Positions 16,079-23,828 of a DNA stretch of 41,988 bases are shown one piece after another. Under the pieces are notes generated by a model. It was not told the origin of the DNA. It saw only the letters and a program-made list of their open reading frames with translations, and did not search any database. Within the stretch, counting starts at the first letter, position 1. Each line of letters opens with the position of its first letter. Both the position numbers and the translations under genes were made by a program. The stretch is from Thermobacillus xylanilyticus. GTDB lineage: Bacteria > Bacillota > Bacilli > Paenibacillales > Paenibacillaceae. The stretch covers positions 806-42,793 of the forward strand of contig NZ_CAJRAY010000005.1 in NCBI RefSeq assembly GCF_907165215.1, given 5' to 3'.

Positions 16079-17056
16079 ATGATGGAGCCGCGCGTTTTGT
16101 CGGACAGAAAAGCGTTTGACGCCAAACGGTTCTTTTTGCAATGGGAATGGATGCTCCTCCTGCTGCTTGTCGCCGTCAACGTGATGAACGCGCAGATTTC
16201 CCCGTATTACCTGGATTTCGCCAACCTGCGGGATGCGACGATGGCATTCCTCGACAAAGCGTTCATCGTGCTGCCGATGGTGCTCGTCATCATCCTGGCG
16301 GACATTGACATTTCCGTCGCCTCCACCGTCGCGCTGTCCTCCGTCGTCATGGCGGATCTGTACAACCGGGGGGTGCCGATGGAGCTGGCGATCGTCATCT
16401 GTCTGCTCACCGGAACGCTGTGCGGCCTCCTCAACGGATGGCTCATCGTGCGCTACCGGGAACTGTCGGCCGTCATCGTCACGTTGATCACGATGATTGT
16501 GTACCGGGGCATCGCCTATGTCATTCTGGAGGATCAGGCAGCAGGCCATTTTCCGGAGTGGTTCGGTTTTCTCGGATGGGGTTACGTGGCCGGCGTTCCA
16601 TTTATTCTGATCGTCTTTGTCATTTTCGCGGTGCTGTTCGGTCTGCTGCTGCACAAGACCACATTCGGAAGGCACGTCTACGCGATCGGCAACAACCCGA
16701 CGGCAAGCCGTTTTTCAGGGGTTCCCGTTGACCGGGTCCGGATGATCGTGTTCACGCTGACGGGATTCATGGCGGCTGTCACCGCGCTGTTTCTGACCTC
16801 CAGGATGGGAAGCACGAGGCCGAACATCGCCAACATGTACGAACTGGAAGTGATCGCCATGGCCGTGCTCGGCGGCATCAGCACGGCGGGCGGCAAAGGG
16901 CGCATGATCGGCGCAATTCTGGCCGTTTTCCTGATCGGGCTGCTGCGGTACGGGCTCGGCCTCATCAACGTGAATGCGCAGACGCAACTGATCATTATCG
17001 GATCGCTGCTGATTGCGGCCGTTGCCGTTTCGAACCTGCGGCGCAACAAAGCGTGA
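16079..17056 (+). CDS. Sugar ABC transporter permease 2 (RhaQ/LsrD type)
   Basis: This 325-residue BPD_transp_2 integral membrane protein is homologous to the upstream permease. Motifs are VLVIILADIDISVAS, ITMIVYRGIAYVI, YAIGNNPTASRFSGV and VLGGISTAGGKG. ATG codons at 16079 and 16082 are both possible; the run GAGGAGGAGG just upstream serves either. It follows permease 1 directly. Two distinct permease genes are the rule in Rha and Lsr systems, whereas ribose and xylose systems usually have one. Confidence 0.88.
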   Translation: MMEPRVLSDRKAFDAKRFFLQWEWMLLLLLVAVNVMNAQISPYYLDFANLRDATMAFLDKAFIVLPMVLVIILADIDISVASTVALSSVVMADLYNRGVPMELAIVICLLTGTLCGLLNGWLIVRYRELSAVIVTLITMIVYRGIAYVILEDQAAGHFPEWFGFLGWGYVAGVPFILIVFVIFAVLFGLLLHKTTFGRHVYAIGNNPTASRFSGVPVDRVRMIVFTLTGFMAAVTALFLTSRMGSTRPNIANMYELEVIAMAVLGGISTAGGKGRMIGAILAVFLIGLLRYGLGLINVNAQTQLIIIGSLLIAAVAVSNLRRNKA

Positions 17057-17057
17057 C

Positions 17058-17087
17058 GGGCGCCCGGCGCGGATTCGCCGGCCGGGC
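17058..17087 (+). other. Intercistronic GC-rich hairpin
   Basis: An inverted repeat GCCCGGCG with CGCCGG-CC-GGGC lies directly after the second permease gene and has no T-tract. Such stems often protect the 3' end of an mRNA segment and allow a higher yield of the downstream binding protein. This is inference from position only. Confidence 0.4.
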
Positions 17088-17158
17088 AAGCGTGAGCGGG
17101 ATACCGGGCGGCCTGCCGCTTTGGTATAGAGAATAGCAGGAAAAGGGAGGATTAAAAA

Positions 17159-18250
17159 ATGAAAAGAAGACTCATCCTGATGCTGATGTTCCTTCTGTCC
17201 ATCTCGCTGCTGGCGGCTGCATGCGGCGGGAACAACAACTCCGGCAATACCGGCAATTCCGGCGCGTCCGGCACGGAAGGAAACTCGTCCGGACAGGCTG
17301 AAGCGAAGGACGACACGCCGAAGAAGCATGCCATCATCTTCAAAAATGCCGGGAACCCCTACGGGGAAAAGATGATCGAAGGCTTCCGGGAAGCGATGGC
17401 CGAATTGGGCCACGAGGTGATTGCGAAGGCGCCGGACCAACCGACGGCCGAAGCGCAAATCCAGATCATCGAGGAGCTGATCGCGCAGAAGGTGGATTCC
17501 ATCGCCATTGCCGCCAATGACAGCGACGCGTTGGAGCCGGCGCTCAAGAAGGCGATGGATCGGGGCATCAAGGTGCTCTCGCTGGACTCCGCGGTCAACG
17601 CCAACAGCCGGCTGGTGCATGTGAACCAGGCGGATCCCGAGCGCATCGGCCGCACGCTGATTCAGGCGATCCACGAAATGATCGGCGGTGAAGGGCAAAT
17701 CGCGATTCTGAGCGCGACGAGCCAGGCGACGAACCAGAACATCTGGATCGAATGGATGAAGAAGGAACTCGAAAATCCGGTATACGCCAATATCGAGCTG
17801 GTCAAGGTGGCCTATGGGGACGACCTGCGCGACAAGAGCGTGTCGGAAACCGAAGGGCTGCTCAAGTCGTATCCCGATCTGAAAGGCATCATCGCGCCGA
17901 CCACGGTGGGGATCGCCGCCGCCGGAAAGGTGCTGACCGACAAAGGGTTGAAAGGCCAGGTGCAGTTGACCGGTCTGGGTCTGCCGAGCGAAATGGCGGA
18001 GTACATTGAAAGCGGCGTCTGCCAATGGATGTATCTGTGGAACCCGATCGATGTCGGCTATCTGGCAGCGTATGCGGCGGATGCCCTCGTCAAGGGGGAC
18101 ATCACCGGCGCCGTCGGCGAAACGTTCAAAGCCGGCCGGCTGGGCGAGAAGAGCATCGTCCGGGACGGGGAGGACGGCACCCAGATCATGCTCGGCGATC
18201 CGTTCCGATTCGACCAAAGCAACATCGCGGAATGGAAAAACGTGTATTAA
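17159..18250 (+). CDS. RhaS-like sugar-binding lipoprotein of the ABC importer
   Basis: The product is 363 residues. The signal peptide ends in LLAAAC with lipidated Cys22, followed by a flexible N-, G- and S-rich linker to about residue 50. The binding domain belongs to the same group as the sensor lipoprotein but is closer to RhaS: ATNQNIWIEWM, GLLKSYPDLKGIIAPTTVGIAAAG, LTGLGLPSEM, MYLWNPIDVGYLAAYAADAL and FDQSNIAEW. AGGGAGG lies close before the ATG. By position it delivers substrate to the upstream ATPase and permeases. Rhamnose or another deoxy sugar is the best guess; no catabolic genes are present to confirm it. Confidence 0.88.
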   Translation: MKRRLILMLMFLLSISLLAAACGGNNNSGNTGNSGASGTEGNSSGQAEAKDDTPKKHAIIFKNAGNPYGEKMIEGFREAMAELGHEVIAKAPDQPTAEAQIQIIEELIAQKVDSIAIAANDSDALEPALKKAMDRGIKVLSLDSAVNANSRLVHVNQADPERIGRTLIQAIHEMIGGEGQIAILSATSQATNQNIWIEWMKKELENPVYANIELVKVAYGDDLRDKSVSETEGLLKSYPDLKGIIAPTTVGIAAAGKVLTDKGLKGQVQLTGLGLPSEMAEYIESGVCQWMYLWNPIDVGYLAAYAADALVKGDITGAVGETFKAGRLGEKSIVRDGEDGTQIMLGDPFRFDQSNIAEWKNVY

Positions 18251-18256
18251 TCCCGC

Positions 18257-18300
18257 AACTCCCCGATTCCGCCCATGCGGCGGTTCGGGGAGTTTTTTCA
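18257..18300. terminator. Bidirectional terminator between convergent genes
   Basis: AACTCCCCGA (18257-18266) pairs perfectly with TCGGGGAGTT (18285-18294), followed by TTTT on the plus strand. It ends the sugar transporter operon 7 bp after its stop. It lies just before the 3' end of the minus-strand flavoprotein gene. Confidence 0.8.
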
Positions 18301-19578
18301 GTTTTCGCTCCCCGGGCCGGCCGCAAGCTCCGCGGCGCTCTTGCCGGCCGAATAGCCGGTCGCGAACGCCGCCGTGATGTTGTAGCCGCCGGTGTAGCCG
18401 TGCACGTCGAGAATTTCCCCGCAGAAGAAGAGCCCCGGCATCAGCTTCGACTGCATCGTGCGCGGATCGACTTCCTTCAGCGAGACGCCGCCGCCGGTGA
18501 TGAACGCCTGCTCGAGCGGGAGCGTGCCGTTCACCAGGATCGGCATCGCCTTGATCAGCCGGGCGAGCGACCGCAGCGCCTGGCGGGAGATGTTCGCGCA
18601 CGCGGTGTCGGCGGCGATGCCGGCCAGCCGGAGCATCAGCAGCAGGAGCCGCTCCGGCATGAGCGGGCGCAGCGCGTTCTTGACCGCCCGCTTCGGTTCG
18701 GCGGCGGCGAGCGCGTTGAGTTCGCCGTACACGTCCTCCTCCGTCTGCTCCGGTTTCAGGTCGAGCGTCAGTTTGACGGGGGCGCCGCCGTTCTTCTTCC
18801 GCTCCTTCACGACGAACTGGCTGCAGCGGAGGGCGATCGGACCGGACAGCCCGAAATGGGTGAAAATCATGTCGCCTTCATGCCGGACGATCGTCCGTCC
18901 CCGCGCGTCCCATACGGACAGGGCGACGCCGCGCAGCGAGACGCCCTGCAGCTCGCGGCTCTTGATCCACGGTTCGTTCGAGGTGAGCGGCACTTCGGTC
19001 GGATACAGTTCGGTGATCGTGTGGCCGGCTTTTTCCGCCCAGGGATAGCCGTCGCCGGTCGAGCCGGTATGGGGGACCGACTTGCCGCCCGTGGCGACGA
19101 TGACGGCCCGGGCCCGCAGCACGCTGCCGTCCTTGAGCTTGACGCCGGCCGCCGCGCCGTCTTCATAGAGCACGTCCGCCACCGGCCGATTCGTCCGAAG
19201 GTCGACACCCAGCTCCCGCGCCCGGCCGATGAGCGCCCGGACGACCGTCTGCGCGCTGTCCGTCACGGGGAACATCCGGCCGTCGTTCTCTTCTTTCAGC
19301 TTGATGCCGAGCTTCTCGAAAAAGGCGATGATGTCCCGGTTCGAGAACACCGAAAACGCGCTGTACAGGAACCGCCCGCCGCCCGGAATGTGGCGGATCA
19401 GCTCGTCCAGCGGTTTCGCGTTGGTGACGTTGCAGCGTCCGCCGCCCGAGATGGCCAGCTTGCGCCCGAGCTTGTCCCCCTTGTCGAGCAGCACGACCCG
19501 GGCGCCCCGTTCCGCCGCGGCGATCGAGGCCATGAGGCCGGACGGCCCGCCGCCGATGACCAGTACATCCGCATCCAT
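18298..19578 (-). CDS. HI0933/YtfP family FAD-dependent oxidoreductase
   Basis: The product is 426 residues. The N-terminal dinucleotide-binding motif is [21 protein letters not shown], followed by the family signature [16 protein letters not shown] and [17 protein letters not shown]. The C-terminal FAD motif is [19 protein letters not shown]. Length and motif order match the HI0933 (YtfP/BaiN-like) flavoproteins, whose physiological reaction is not established for most members. GGAGG lies 9 bp before the ATG at 19578. It is monocistronic and divergent from the hydrolase gene. Confidence 0.92.
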   Translation of the reverse strand: MDADVLVIGGGPSGLMASIAAAERGARVVLLDKGDKLGRKLAISGGGRCNVTNAKPLDELIRHIPGGGRFLYSAFSVFSNRDIIAFFEKLGIKLKEENDGRMFPVTDSAQTVVRALIGRARELGVDLRTNRPVADVLYEDGAAAGVKLKDGSVLRARAVIVATGGKSVPHTGSTGDGYPWAEKAGHTITELYPTEVPLTSNEPWIKSRELQGVSLRGVALSVWDARGRTIVRHEGDMIFTHFGLSGPIALRCSQFVVKERKKNGGAPVKLTLDLKPEQTEEDVYGELNALAAAEPKRAVKNALRPLMPERLLLLMLRLAGIAADTACANISRQALRSLARLIKAMPILVNGTLPLEQAFITGGGVSLKEVDPRTMQSKLMPGLFFCGEILDVHGYTGGYNITAAFATGYSAGKSAAELAAGPGSEN

Positions 19579-19611
19579 ATTGTCTTGCCTCCTTCAGGGT
19601 TCCGGCCGGGC

Positions 19612-19641
19612 TTGCCAGCAGTACGGAATGAAAGCGATAAT
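19612..19641 (+). promoter_or_regulatory. Possible promoter of the hydrolase gene
   Basis: TTGCCA (19612-19617) and GATAAT (19636-19641) with an 18-bp spacer lie about 80 bp before the start codon. They fall in the 142-bp divergent intergenic region. Confidence 0.45.
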
Positions 19642-19720
19642 GATAATAGAGGAAATTCGTCCCGAATGCAAAAAGGATTTCCGCCAGCCGTCCCATTTTC
19701 TCGAACAGGAGGTCATCGGA

Positions 19721-20575
19721 ATGGACATCGTGACCGAAACGCTCACGCTGCCGACGGAGGACGGCGTTCACCTTCATGTGAGCGCCTGGTTGCCGCCCGA
19801 TGCCGTGCGCGGCGTCGTCTGCATCGTGCACGGCATGGGCGAGCACGGAGGGCGATACGCCGATGTGGCGTCGGAGATGGTCCGCGCCGGGCTGGCGGTC
19901 TACGCCGTCGATCAGCGCGGCCACGGGCTGACCCCCGGCGTACGGGGACATGCGCCGTCCGCCGAACGGCTCGCGCTGGACGCCGCCCGCTTCGTCGGCA
20001 TGGCCGGAGCACGGCACCCGGGGTTGCCGCTTTTCCTGTACGGCCACAGCATGGGCGGCAATGTGGCGCTCAGCTGTGCGATCCGCTGCCGGCCTCCGAT
20101 CGCGGGGCTTATCCTGACCAGTCCATGGCTGCGGCTCGCTTTTGATCCGCCGCAGGGTAAGCTGCGCATCGGCCGCGTCGCCGCGGCGGTCTGGCCGAGG
20201 CTCACGTTGTCCACCGGCCTGGGGCGCGTGCTGTACCGCAACAATCCGCTGCAGAGCGAATTGGACAGCCGGGATCCGCTCCTGCACAACCGGATTTCGG
20301 CGGCAATGTTTTTCTCCATACGCGATGAGGGGGAGCGTTCGCTGCGGGAAGCGCGGCGGCAGCTTCGGGTGCCGGTGCTGCTGCTGCACGGCACGGAAGA
20401 TACGGTAACGTCGTTCGCCGCCAGCAGGGAATTGGCGGAGACGCTGCGCGGGCAATGCGAGTTCGTGGCGTGGGAAGGCGGTTGGCATGAGCTGCATAAC
20501 GATGTGGACCGCAAGGAAGTGCTGGATCGGATCATCGGCTGGATCAATGGCCGGATCCAGGCGTGCAGCGAGTGA
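19721..20575 (+). CDS. Alpha/beta hydrolase (monoacylglycerol lipase/lysophospholipase-like)
   Basis: This 284-residue cytosolic hydrolase has an oxyanion-region HGMGEHGGRY (about 37-46). The nucleophile elbow is GHSMGG with Ser110. The acid is probably Asp227 in LLHGTEDTVTS and the base His256 in GGWHELHND, giving a complete catalytic triad. The HGMGEHGGRY and DQRGHGLTPG motifs are those of the Hydrolase_4 (monoacylglycerol lipase-like) family. The start is fixed by AGGAGG (19707-19712). The frame is open further upstream across the divergent region but without coding signal. The substrate is unknown. Confidence 0.88.
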   Translation: MDIVTETLTLPTEDGVHLHVSAWLPPDAVRGVVCIVHGMGEHGGRYADVASEMVRAGLAVYAVDQRGHGLTPGVRGHAPSAERLALDAARFVGMAGARHPGLPLFLYGHSMGGNVALSCAIRCRPPIAGLILTSPWLRLAFDPPQGKLRIGRVAAAVWPRLTLSTGLGRVLYRNNPLQSELDSRDPLLHNRISAAMFFSIRDEGERSLREARRQLRVPVLLLHGTEDTVTSFAASRELAETLRGQCEFVAWEGGWHELHNDVDRKEVLDRIIGWINGRIQACSE

Positions 20576-20592
20576 AAACGGCGTGGGCGGAA

Positions 20593-20826
20593 TGATGTAA
20601 CGTGGATAGCACGCTACAGCGAGTTGAGACGGGCTCGCGGGGATGCTGTAGCGTGGATAGCACGTTACAGCGGGTTGAGATGGGTTCACGGGGATGCTGC
20701 AGCGTGGATAGCACGTTACAGCGGGTTGAGACGGGCTCGCGGGGATGCTGTAGCGTGGATACCGCGTTACAGCGGGTTGAGATGGGCTTGCGAGGATGCT
20801 GCAGCGTGGATACCGCGTTACAGGGC
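20593..20826. repeat. Tandem array B: 51-bp units with GTAACGTG/CACGTTAC palindromic core
   Basis: Five core copies begin at 20596, 20647, 20698, 20749 and 20800, always 51 bp apart. The 23-bp core has arms TGTARCGTG and CACGTTACA around GATAG. In copies 4 and 5 the centre changes to GGATACC with a matching CGCG arm. Copies alternate TGTA and TGCA at the left edge. The linker is GCGGGTTGAGAYGGGYTCRCGGG-like. The array fills the gap between the hydrolase stop (20575) and the membrane protein start (20876). Reading frames run through it on both strands only because 51 is a multiple of three. The core is unrelated in sequence to arrays A and C, but the period is the same. Confidence 0.97.
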
Positions 20827-20875
20827 ATTCCCGGGCACGAAATCATGTTTTGAAATCGGGAGAGGGAGAACGCCT

Positions 20876-21565
20876 TTGCCGGAAGTCATTGAAATCGGCG
20901 GTCTTGCGCTGAACGGCATGCTGCTGACCGCGCTGATCGCGGCGCTCGCCGGATACGGGGCGCTGCGGCTGTGGACGGCGCGGGCGCGCGCAAGCCGGTC
21001 CGGTCCCTGGGGCGACCTGACGGCCGGCGCAGCGGTGATCGCCATTATCATCTGGAAATTCGGCGTGCTGTTCCGCGAACCTTCGCTGCTGTGGGAACAG
21101 CCGCGCCTTCTGCTCGTCATCATCGGTTCGGGAACGGAGGCGGCCGCGGGATTGGCTGCCGCCGGCGTGTATTGGATCTGGCAGGCGCGCCGGAAAGGCG
21201 TCGGTTTCCTGCCGGCGCTTGATGCGATGGCGGTGACGGCGGCCGGCGGGCTGCTCGTCTGGAATCTGCTGTCGGCATTTGAGTACCGGTGGGGATATGC
21301 CGCCGTATGTGCGGCGCTGCTCGCGATCTTGATCGGAAGGCCGGCGCCGGCCGCGGGACAGGCAGCGGGAGAGACGCCCGGCAGCGCGGCCGTGCTGGCC
21401 GGCTATGTGCTCGGCGCAGGCTGCCTGACCGTCAGCCTGTTCGCCGTTCCGCCGCCGTGGGTGCGGCCGCCCATGCTGGCCGGGCTGACGAGCACGCAGC
21501 TGCTCTTCATCGCCGCCGGCCTCGCGGCGGCGGTGCTGGACGCATACAAGGACAGAACAGGATAA
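20876..21565 (+). CDS. Hypothetical integral membrane protein
   Basis: The product is about 229 residues starting at TTG 20876, preceded by GGGAGAGGGAG. The frame is open upstream through array B, but a start there would translate the repeats. Six to seven hydrophobic segments (about 10-30, 44-62, 76-97, 112-130, 134-152, 175-195 and 205-222) are joined by short loops. I do not recognise a catalytic motif. It has a vague resemblance to small polytopic proteins with four to seven helices and no assigned function. The gene lies directly downstream of array B and may have its promoter there. Confidence 0.7.
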   Translation: MPEVIEIGGLALNGMLLTALIAALAGYGALRLWTARARASRSGPWGDLTAGAAVIAIIIWKFGVLFREPSLLWEQPRLLLVIIGSGTEAAAGLAAAGVYWIWQARRKGVGFLPALDAMAVTAAGGLLVWNLLSAFEYRWGYAAVCAALLAILIGRPAPAAGQAAGETPGSAAVLAGYVLGAGCLTVSLFAVPPPWVRPPMLAGLTSTQLLFIAAGLAAAVLDAYKDRTG

Positions 21566-21611
21566 CGTCGGCCGGCGGGGGCATACTAGCCTCGGAAGGA
21601 GGCTCTCGCAT

Positions 21612-21764
21612 ATGGCCGAACAACAAGACCGGCGCGAGCGCAAGAACGAGACGTACGAAGGGCCGAGCGCCGGCGGCCGGAGAAAGCAGGACCGGTCGGC
21701 GGCGGACCCGGCCGGCGCGGGCTACGACAAGAAAAACGACGGGCCGAACCGGCCTTCCGTCTGA
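21612..21764 (+). CDS. Small hydrophilic protein, 50 residues
   Basis: This short gene has GGAAGGAGG 8 bp before the ATG at 21612 and a stop at 21762-21764. The product, beginning MAEQQDRRERKNETYEGPS, is highly charged and rich in Arg, Lys, Gly, Asp and Pro. It has no hydrophobic core, so it is likely disordered. The ribosome binding site is one of the strongest in the window, which argues that the gene is real. It sits 15 bp upstream of another hydrophilic protein gene, and the two are probably co-translated. Function unknown. Confidence 0.6.
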   Translation: MAEQQDRRERKNETYEGPSAGGRRKQDRSAADPAGAGYDKKNDGPNRPSV

Positions 21765-21779
21765 AGCGGGGTGAGCGCC

Positions 21780-22232
21780 ATGAATCGGAAACCGGATGAG
21801 CGGCCCGAGCGCCAATCCCGGCCGCGCAAACCCGCCGCCAGGAAGGCGGACCTGAACGGGACGGGCGATCCGGAGCTCGATCCGTTCGAGATCGAATTTC
21901 TGCCCGAATTCCGGGAAGGGCGCGGACCGCGCGGGCCGTTCGTGAACGAGTTCGGCGTCGTCATCGGCGACCATGACTATGCTTCGCCGAACTCGCCGCT
22001 CGAGAACTGGTCGACCGACACGGATCCGTCCGTGATGAGCGGCGACCAGTGGGTGCATCCGTTCAAGGACATCGGCTTCCGCACGGCGGAGAACCGGCGG
22101 CTGTTCGAAGAAGGGATCCCGCCCCAAAGCGGCATTTTCATGCATCCCGACAAGGATGTCGCGTATAAGGCGCATCGGACGGACGCTCCGCACGAAGGCT
22201 CGATGGGAGAAGATACGGGGCAATCGGACTGA
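21780..22232 (+). CDS. Hypothetical hydrophilic protein (possibly DUF3905)
   Basis: The product is 150 residues. An N-terminal charged tail (about 1-30, rich in Arg, Pro and Lys) precedes a conserved-looking core: DPFEIEFLPEFREGRGPRGPFVNEFGVVIGDHDYASPNSPLENWSTD is followed by MSGDQWVHPFKDIGFRTAENR. The ATG at 21780 follows GCGGGGTGAG; an in-frame GTG at 21771 is an alternative. From memory of Bacillales gene order I suspect DUF3905, a family of unknown function, but I cannot confirm this. The gene precedes bacilliredoxin and is separated from it by a terminator. Confidence 0.7.
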   Translation: MNRKPDERPERQSRPRKPAARKADLNGTGDPELDPFEIEFLPEFREGRGPRGPFVNEFGVVIGDHDYASPNSPLENWSTDTDPSVMSGDQWVHPFKDIGFRTAENRRLFEEGIPPQSGIFMHPDKDVAYKAHRTDAPHEGSMGEDTGQSD

Positions 22233-22245
22233 CAGGCGGTCCAGG

Positions 22246-22279
22246 CCGGACCGGCGAACGGTCCGGTTGCTTTTCTTTT
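22246..22279 (+). terminator. Terminator before the bacilliredoxin gene
   Basis: CCGGACC (22246-22252), a 7-bp loop and GGTCCGG (22260-22266) are followed by TTGCTTTTCTTTT. It lies 14 bp after the stop codon of the upstream gene. Confidence 0.7.
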
Positions 22280-22300
22280 GCGGCCGGTCGGGGGTATAAT
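22271..22300 (+). promoter_or_regulatory. Probable promoter of the bacilliredoxin gene
   Basis: A perfect -10 TATAAT (22295-22300) lies 36 bp before the start codon. The -35 is poor: TTTTCT (22271-22276) has an 18-bp spacer, and TTGCTT (22267) is too far away. Confidence 0.55.
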
Positions 22301-22335
22301 AGTTTCCAAATCCCGTTGGAGGAGTGAGCGCAATC

Positions 22336-22770
22336 ATGTCGATGTCGTTTGAACGATATATGCTGGACATGATCCAGCCGATGCGCGACGAATTGACCAG
22401 CATCGGCTTCAAGGAACTTCGGACGCCGGAGGAAGTGGAGGCGCATCTGCCGAACGCGAAAGGGACGACGCTGGTCTTCGTGAACTCGGTGTGCGGTTGC
22501 GCGGCAGGCCTGGCCCGTCCGGGCGCAAGGCTGGCGCTGCAGCATGAGGTGAAGCCGGACCATCTGTTCACCGTGTTCGCCGGCCAGGACAAGGAAGCGA
22601 CGGCGAAAGCCCGCGAATATTTCGCGCCGTATCCGCCGTCCTCGCCGTCGATCGCGCTGATGAAAGACGGCGAACTCGTCCATTTCATCGAGCGTCACCA
22701 GATCGAGAACCGTTCGGCCGAAGAGATCGCGGCGGACCTCATCGCGGCGTTCGACCAATACTGCCGCTGA
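22336..22770 (+). CDS. BrxA/BrxB family bacilliredoxin
   Basis: The product is 144 residues with a thioredoxin-like fold. The active-site motif is Cys-Gly-Cys (Cys53 and Cys55) in FVNSVCGCAAG, the hallmark of bacilliredoxins that remove bacillithiol from mixed disulfides on proteins. The N-terminal YMLDMIQPMRDELTSIGF and C-terminal HFIERHQIENRSAEEI are typical of the family, and the length matches. ATG 22336 is chosen over GTG 22324, because GGAGGAG would overlap the latter. It sits 22 bp upstream of nadE. Its presence implies bacillithiol as the cell's low-molecular-weight thiol. Confidence 0.93.
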   Translation: MSMSFERYMLDMIQPMRDELTSIGFKELRTPEEVEAHLPNAKGTTLVFVNSVCGCAAGLARPGARLALQHEVKPDHLFTVFAGQDKEATAKAREYFAPYPPSSPSIALMKDGELVHFIERHQIENRSAEEIAADLIAAFDQYCR

Positions 22771-22792
22771 CGGCGCGCCGGAGGCGAACGGG

Positions 22793-23602
22793 ATGAGCAT
22801 GCAGCAGGAGATCATCGCCAAGCTCGGCGTGAAGCCCCAGATCGACGTCGAACAGGAGATCCGCAGACGCGTTGATTTCCTGAAGCAGTATGTGAAGGAT
22901 GCCGGCGCGACCGGCCTGCTGATCGCGATCAGCGGCGGCGTCGACAGCGCGACGGCGGCCGCCCTGTGCAAGCGGGCGACGGACGAGCTGACGGCGGAGA
23001 CGGGCCGGGAGTACATGACGCTCGGCGTGTTCCAGCCCTACCACAAGCAGGAGGACATCGAGGACAGCTACGCGGTGGCGAAGGCGCTCGGCCTGAAGTA
23101 CACGGTCGAGACGCAGATCGGCGACGCGGTGGACGAGATCGCGCTGGAGGTCGAGCATGCGTTCAAGGCGATCGGCCGGCCGCGGCATCTGAGCAAGGAA
23201 GCGAAAGGGAACGCGAAAGCGCGGACGCGCATGGTCGTCCAGTACGCGCTGGCGTTCGACCTGAACCTGCTCGTTGTCGGCACAGACCACGCGTCCGAAG
23301 CGATCACCGGCTTCTACACGAAATGGGGCGACGGCGCGGTCGATCTGACGCCGCTCAGCACGCTGAACAAGCGCCAGGTGCGGCAGCTCGCCCGGGCGCT
23401 CGGCGTCCCCGACCGGGTCGTGGACAAGGCGCCGACCGCCGGGCTCTGGGAAGGGCAGACCGACGAAGGCGAGCTCGGCATTTCGTACGAAGACAACAGC
23501 GACTATCTCGAAGGCAAGGCGATCGACCCGAAGGCCGCGGCGGAGCTCGAGCGGCGGTATCGGGCCACCGAGCACAAACGCCGGCCGATTCCCGGCATCT
23601 GA
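22793..23602 (+). CDS. nadE: NH3-dependent NAD(+) synthetase
   Basis: This 269-residue cytosolic enzyme makes NAD from deamido-NAD, ATP and ammonia. The N-type ATP pyrophosphatase loop is SGGVDS (47-52). Other family motifs are LVVGTDHASEAITGFYTKWGDGAVDLTPL, KAPTAGLWEGQTDEGELG and KRRPIPGI at the C-terminus. The length and the absence of a glutaminase domain identify the ammonia-dependent short form. The ATG at 22793 follows GGAGGCGAACGGG. Probably co-transcribed with the bacilliredoxin gene and ended by the terminator at 23617. Confidence 0.97.
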   Translation: MSMQQEIIAKLGVKPQIDVEQEIRRRVDFLKQYVKDAGATGLLIAISGGVDSATAAALCKRATDELTAETGREYMTLGVFQPYHKQEDIEDSYAVAKALGLKYTVETQIGDAVDEIALEVEHAFKAIGRPRHLSKEAKGNAKARTRMVVQYALAFDLNLLVVGTDHASEAITGFYTKWGDGAVDLTPLSTLNKRQVRQLARALGVPDRVVDKAPTAGLWEGQTDEGELGISYEDNSDYLEGKAIDPKAAAELERRYRATEHKRRPIPGI

Positions 23603-23616
23603 AGATACCAATCGAT

Positions 23617-23648
23617 AAACGGTCCCTCATCGGAGGGGCCGTTTTTCT
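23617..23648 (+). terminator. nadE intrinsic terminator
   Basis: AAACGGTCCCTC (23617-23628) pairs with GAGGGGCCGTTT (23633-23644) with one G-U pair, followed by further T residues. Confidence 0.88.
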
Positions 23649-23707
23649 ATCTGTTCCGCAAAACGGATGCGCCCGCTTAAATCGGCGGGCCAGCCGTTTT
23701 TCTATAC

Positions 23708-23777
23708 TTGACAATTTGGTGTCCAGCCATTATTTTTTAGTTAACAAAAAAGTTTGCTCAAGACAAAAATATTTGTC
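23708..23777 (+). promoter_or_regulatory. Promoter and candidate metalloregulator operator of the metal ABC operon
   Basis: TTGACA (23708-23713) and TATTTT (23731-23736) have a 17-bp spacer. Downstream, alternating CAAA and TTTG half-sites form two overlapping inverted repeats. One is TTTGCTCAAGACAAA (23753-23767), similar to but one base shorter than the MntR box type TTTGCCTTAAGGAAA. The other is GACAAA-AATA-TTTGTC (23762-23777), a perfect 6-bp repeat. Their place just after the promoter fits repression by a metal-loaded DtxR/MntR-type regulator. There is no Zur-type sequence. Confidence 0.5.
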
Positions 23778-23828
23778 CAAATACACCTTAGTTGCGCATG
23801 TACATAAAATGGAGGGGTGGACGAAGCC

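Noticed and set aside
19635..19648. Fur box (GATAATGATAAT) before the hydrolase gene
   Set aside because: Only two hexamers in one orientation are present and the inverted third is missing. The stretch is better explained as a -10 region.
23660..23705. A second terminator-like hairpin after nadE
   Set aside because: The stem (AACGG...CCGTT with an inner CCCGC/GCGGG) is interrupted by unpaired bases and is redundant with the strong terminator at 23617. It may simply be a decayed copy.
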